From Teichococcus wenyumeiae (GTDB taxonomy: Bacteria > Pseudomonadota > Alphaproteobacteria > Acetobacterales > Acetobacteraceae): a stretch of 64,000 nucleotides of DNA. The notes beneath the pieces are model-generated. The model did no database searches. It was not told where the DNA came from and was given only the letters and a program-made list of their open reading frames with translations. Below, in pieces: positions 62,022-64,000 of the stretch (its first letter is position 1; every line of letters starts with the position of its first letter). The stretch is from positions 84,089 through 148,088 of the forward strand of contig NZ_RFLX01000014.1 in assembly GCF_003696345.1 (NCBI RefSeq). Reading direction: 5' to 3'. The translations under genes were made by a program, and so were the position numbers.

Positions 62022-62448
62022 AGGAGCGCCAGCCCGGCTCCTCCGCGATGCGCTGGTAGAGCGCCAGCGCTGCATGGTCCTCCGGCGGCACGAACCAGCG
62101 CAGATGCGTCCAGTTCCGCTGCCGCCCGAGCGTCTGAAGCTCCCCGATCATGCGGCGCGCGATGCCCTTGCCCCGCGCATCCGCCCGCACGAAAAGGTCG
62201 TCGAGCTGCCCGCAGCGGCGGGCGAAGACCACTTCCGGCAGGTCGAAGAACAGCGCGAAGCCCAATGCCTCCTCGCCCTCGAAAGCCGCCAGGACCTCGG
62301 TGCGGGCATCCGGCTGCAGCATCTCCAGGGCAGCGCCGGGTGCCAGCGCGGCATCGCCGGCCAGCACCCCGCGCATCTCCGCCGCATAGGCATCGAGCAG
62401 CGCGCCGATCGGCGCGCGCTCCCCGGGCGGCAGCAGCCGGATCATCAT
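61987..62448 (-). CDS. GNAT N-acetyltransferase
   Basis: This 153-residue GNAT-fold protein has LDDLFVRADARGKGIARRMI (acetyl-CoA loop RGKGIA) and a C-terminal ALALYQRIAEEPGW. Its start overlaps the stop of the hydroxyacid dehydrogenase gene upstream on the same strand. The two acetyltransferases face each other and overlap at their 3' ends; they are not close copies. Confidence 0.85.
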   Translation of the reverse strand: MMIRLLPPGERAPIGALLDAYAAEMRGVLAGDAALAPGAALEMLQPDARTEVLAAFEGEEALGFALFFDLPEVVFARRCGQLDDLFVRADARGKGIARRMIGELQTLGRQRNWTHLRWFVPPEDHAALALYQRIAEEPGWRSFILRLDPAASL

Positions 62449-63434
62449 GGCAGCAACGAGAGGTCGATCTCGTTCTCCAGCGTGCCGTCGCGGAAGAAGC
62501 GGCCGAGATTGGCCGTGGCACCTTCCACCTTCGCCATCATGGCATCCAGCGTGCCGGCGGCGATATGCGGCGTCAGCACGGCATTCTCCAGGTGCAGCAG
62601 CGGGTTGTCGGGGCGCGGCGGCTCGGGCTCGAAGACATCGATGCCGGCGGCGCGGATGACGCCGGCGGACAGCGCGCGGGCCAGCGCGGCCTCATCCACC
62701 ACGGCGCCACGGGCGCAGTTCACCAGGATGGCCTCCGGCTTCATGGTGGCGAGGCTCTGGTCGTTGATGATGTGCTTCGTGGCCGGCGTGGCCGGCAGGT
62801 GCAGCGTGACCACATCCGACTCCCGCAGCAGCACATCGAGCGGCACACGGCGGAAGCCCAGCGCCAGCTCCAGCCCTTCCGGCAATTGCACCGCCGGGTC
62901 GGCATAAAGCCCGCGCACGCCGAAGGGCTGCAACAGCGCCGCCACGGCCGAGCCGATGCGCCCCATGCCGACGATGCCCACCGTGCGCCCACGCAGATTG
63001 CGCGAGATGGGGCGGATGGCGGTGCCCAGCCACTCGCCACGGCGCATGGCCGCATCGGCGCGCGGAATGTGGCGCAGGCAGGCGAAGATCAGCGCCAGCG
63101 CATGCTCGCTCACCACTTCCGGCGTGCCGAGCGGGTTGATGGCCAGGCGGATACCGCGTTCTCGCAGCGCCGCGATCGGCGTCTCGCCTTCCCAGCCCAC
63201 GCCCTGGTGCTGCACCAGGGAAAGGCGCGGCGCCAGCTTCACCCATTCGGGCTTCAACACGGCGGGCGCCACGATCACGGCATCCGCGACCGACAGCTTT
63301 TCAAGCCGCTCCACATCGTCATTGGCCGATAGTGTCAGGAGTTCGCAGCCTTCCGGCATGCGGGCGCGCCATAATGCATAGACCTTCTCGGGCGCATGAC
63401 TGAGGTAAAGAACGCGCCGCAGATTATCGCTCAT
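62445..63434 (-). CDS. D-isomer-specific 2-hydroxyacid dehydrogenase
   Basis: This 329-residue enzyme has the NAD site VGIVGMGRIGSAVAALL and the catalytic Arg in VNCARGAVVDE, Glu in DVFEPEPPR and His in LTPHIAAGTLD. It resembles the 3-phosphoglycerate/glycerate dehydrogenase group. It might act on hydroxyacids linked with the otnK-otnC pathway on the other strand, but that is only proximity. It is translationally coupled to the acetyltransferase (ATGA overlap). Confidence 0.9.
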   Translation of the reverse strand: MSDNLRRVLYLSHAPEKVYALWRARMPEGCELLTLSANDDVERLEKLSVADAVIVAPAVLKPEWVKLAPRLSLVQHQGVGWEGETPIAALRERGIRLAINPLGTPEVVSEHALALIFACLRHIPRADAAMRRGEWLGTAIRPISRNLRGRTVGIVGMGRIGSAVAALLQPFGVRGLYADPAVQLPEGLELALGFRRVPLDVLLRESDVVTLHLPATPATKHIINDQSLATMKPEAILVNCARGAVVDEAALARALSAGVIRAAGIDVFEPEPPRPDNPLLHLENAVLTPHIAAGTLDAMMAKVEGATANLGRFFRDGTLENEIDLSLLP

Positions 63435-63478
63435 GAGCTTCTCCCTAACCTGTGCAGGCTAGGGGATACGCGAGCATG

Positions 63479-63509
63479 AAAAAAGGCGCCCCCGTCGCCG
63501 GGAGCGCCT
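63479..63509 (-). terminator. Minus-strand terminator at the right edge
   Basis: On the minus strand GGCGCTCCCG and CGGGGGCGCC pair with one mismatch around a 4-base loop and are followed by TTTTTT. It ends the transcript of the Lys/Ala-rich gene at 63530, upstream of the hydroxyacid dehydrogenase gene. Confidence 0.82.
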
Positions 63510-63529
63510 CTTTCATGTCAGCGGACGGC

Positions 63530-64000
63530 TTAGTTGCCGTTTAGCTCTTCCGGCAGCGAGCTTGCCTCCGGAGTGGGCGCGGGAGTCGGCGCGTCTTCCA
63601 TCGGCGCGGCATCCGCACCGGAATCCATCGCCGGCATCTCAGGCGCCTCGGCCTTCTTACGCGAGCGGGTGCCGGTGGCAGCCTTACGCGGCGCCTTCGC
63701 GCGCTTCACGGTGGTTTCGATGATCGTCACCGTCTCCGCCGCCTCCGGCGCCGCGACGGGGGCTTCCGCCTTGGCGTTGCGGCGCGTGGCCGGCTTGCGC
63801 GCAGCAGCCGCCTTCTTCGGCGCGGGCGTCGCCGTGGCCGCAGACTTGCGAGCCGCGGGCTTGCGCGCGGTGCTGGCCGAAGCCGCCTTCTTCGGCGCCG
63901 CAGTCGTCTTGCGGGCTGCCGTCGCGGTGGTCTTCTTCGCCGCCGCGCCGCGCGTGGTGGTCGCCTTGCGCGCCGTGCTCGCCGCCGCCTTCTTCGGCGC
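63530..64000 (-). CDS. Lys/Ala/Pro-rich histone H1-like protein, C-terminal part
   Basis: The frame is open to the right edge, so the N-terminal part lies outside the window. The visible 156 residues are low complexity, built from repeats of the form PKKAA-STARK (for example APKKAAASTARKATT, APKKAASASTARKPA and APKKAAAARKPATR). They then turn into an acidic, Pro/Met-rich end (DSGADAAPMEDAP) finishing SSLPEELNGN. Such tails bind nucleic acid non-specifically. It could be a histone H1-like protein or the tail of a larger enzyme; the missing N-terminus would decide. Confidence 0.75.
   Translation of the reverse strand, partial: APKKAAASTARKATTTRGAAAKKTTATAARKTTAAPKKAASASTARKPAARKSAATATPAPKKAAAARKPATRRNAKAEAPVAAPEAAETVTIIETTVKRAKAPRKAATGTRSRKKAEAPEMPAMDSGADAAPMEDAPTPAPTPEASSLPEELNGN

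Overview
This window looks like an ordinary chromosomal stretch of a very GC-rich alphaproteobacterium. The gene mix points to Acetobacteraceae, probably Roseomonas-like: tripartite tricarboxylate transporter (TTT) parts, AtuA/DUF4387, DUF1491, DUF1264, queuosine genes and osmoregulated periplasmic glucan (OPG) genes. That placement is inferred from gene families and base composition, not from a marker gene. Genes are tightly packed with many ATGA/GTGA start-stop overlaps. I see no insertion sequence, integrase, phage module or CRISPR array.

Left part (1-13.7 kb): the end of an opgC-like gene followed by an SGNH hydrolase; a small secreted protein; then a LacI-type regulator facing a six-gene catabolic operon (flavin monooxygenase, flavin reductase, TctC-type binding protein, AtuA-like protein, DUF4387, DapA-like aldolase). 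Two near-identical palindromic operators lie between the regulator and the operon. A DUF1264 protein and a large multi-PAS hybrid histidine kinase follow; the kinase is split by an apparent one-base frameshift near 11200.

Middle (13.8-37.7 kb): efp, suhB, a three-gene envelope cluster (OmpA-like, MotA/ExbB-like, MotB/OmpA-like with a long coiled coil), a fatty acid desaturase, a hydroxyacid dehydrogenase, DUF1491, cytochrome b561, DUF429, a PanE-like reductase, an M20 amidohydrolase facing TctB-TctA, xanB/manC, gluQ, an esterase, an HNH protein, a lipoprotein, dsbB, cysE, tRNA-Leu(CAA), an SMR transporter, an AbgB-like amidohydrolase, a HAD phosphatase and a four-cysteine small protein.

OPG and iron region (37.8-46.6 kb): opgG-opgH, beta carbonic anhydrase, then an imelysin gene and a TonB-dependent siderophore receptor diverging from a Fur-box-like promoter, followed by a PiuC-type dioxygenase. 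Next come an exported argininosuccinate-lyase-like protein, an N-carbamoyl/allantoate-type amidohydrolase and a RidA protein.

Right part (50-64 kb): a 15-gene co-directional run begins with queuosine genes (queA-tgt-queF-queG-queC plus a VUT transporter). It continues into a five-gene set (RibD-type reductase, BchC-like dehydrogenase, divergent 6-pyruvoyl-tetrahydropterin synthase homologue, GT4 glycosyltransferase, methyltransferase) that I regard as the best candidate for an undescribed biosynthetic pathway. It ends with otnK-otnC-mgsA and an acetyltransferase. A second acetyltransferase, a hydroxyacid dehydrogenase and the end of a Lys/Ala-rich histone-H1-like protein lie on the minus strand at the right edge.
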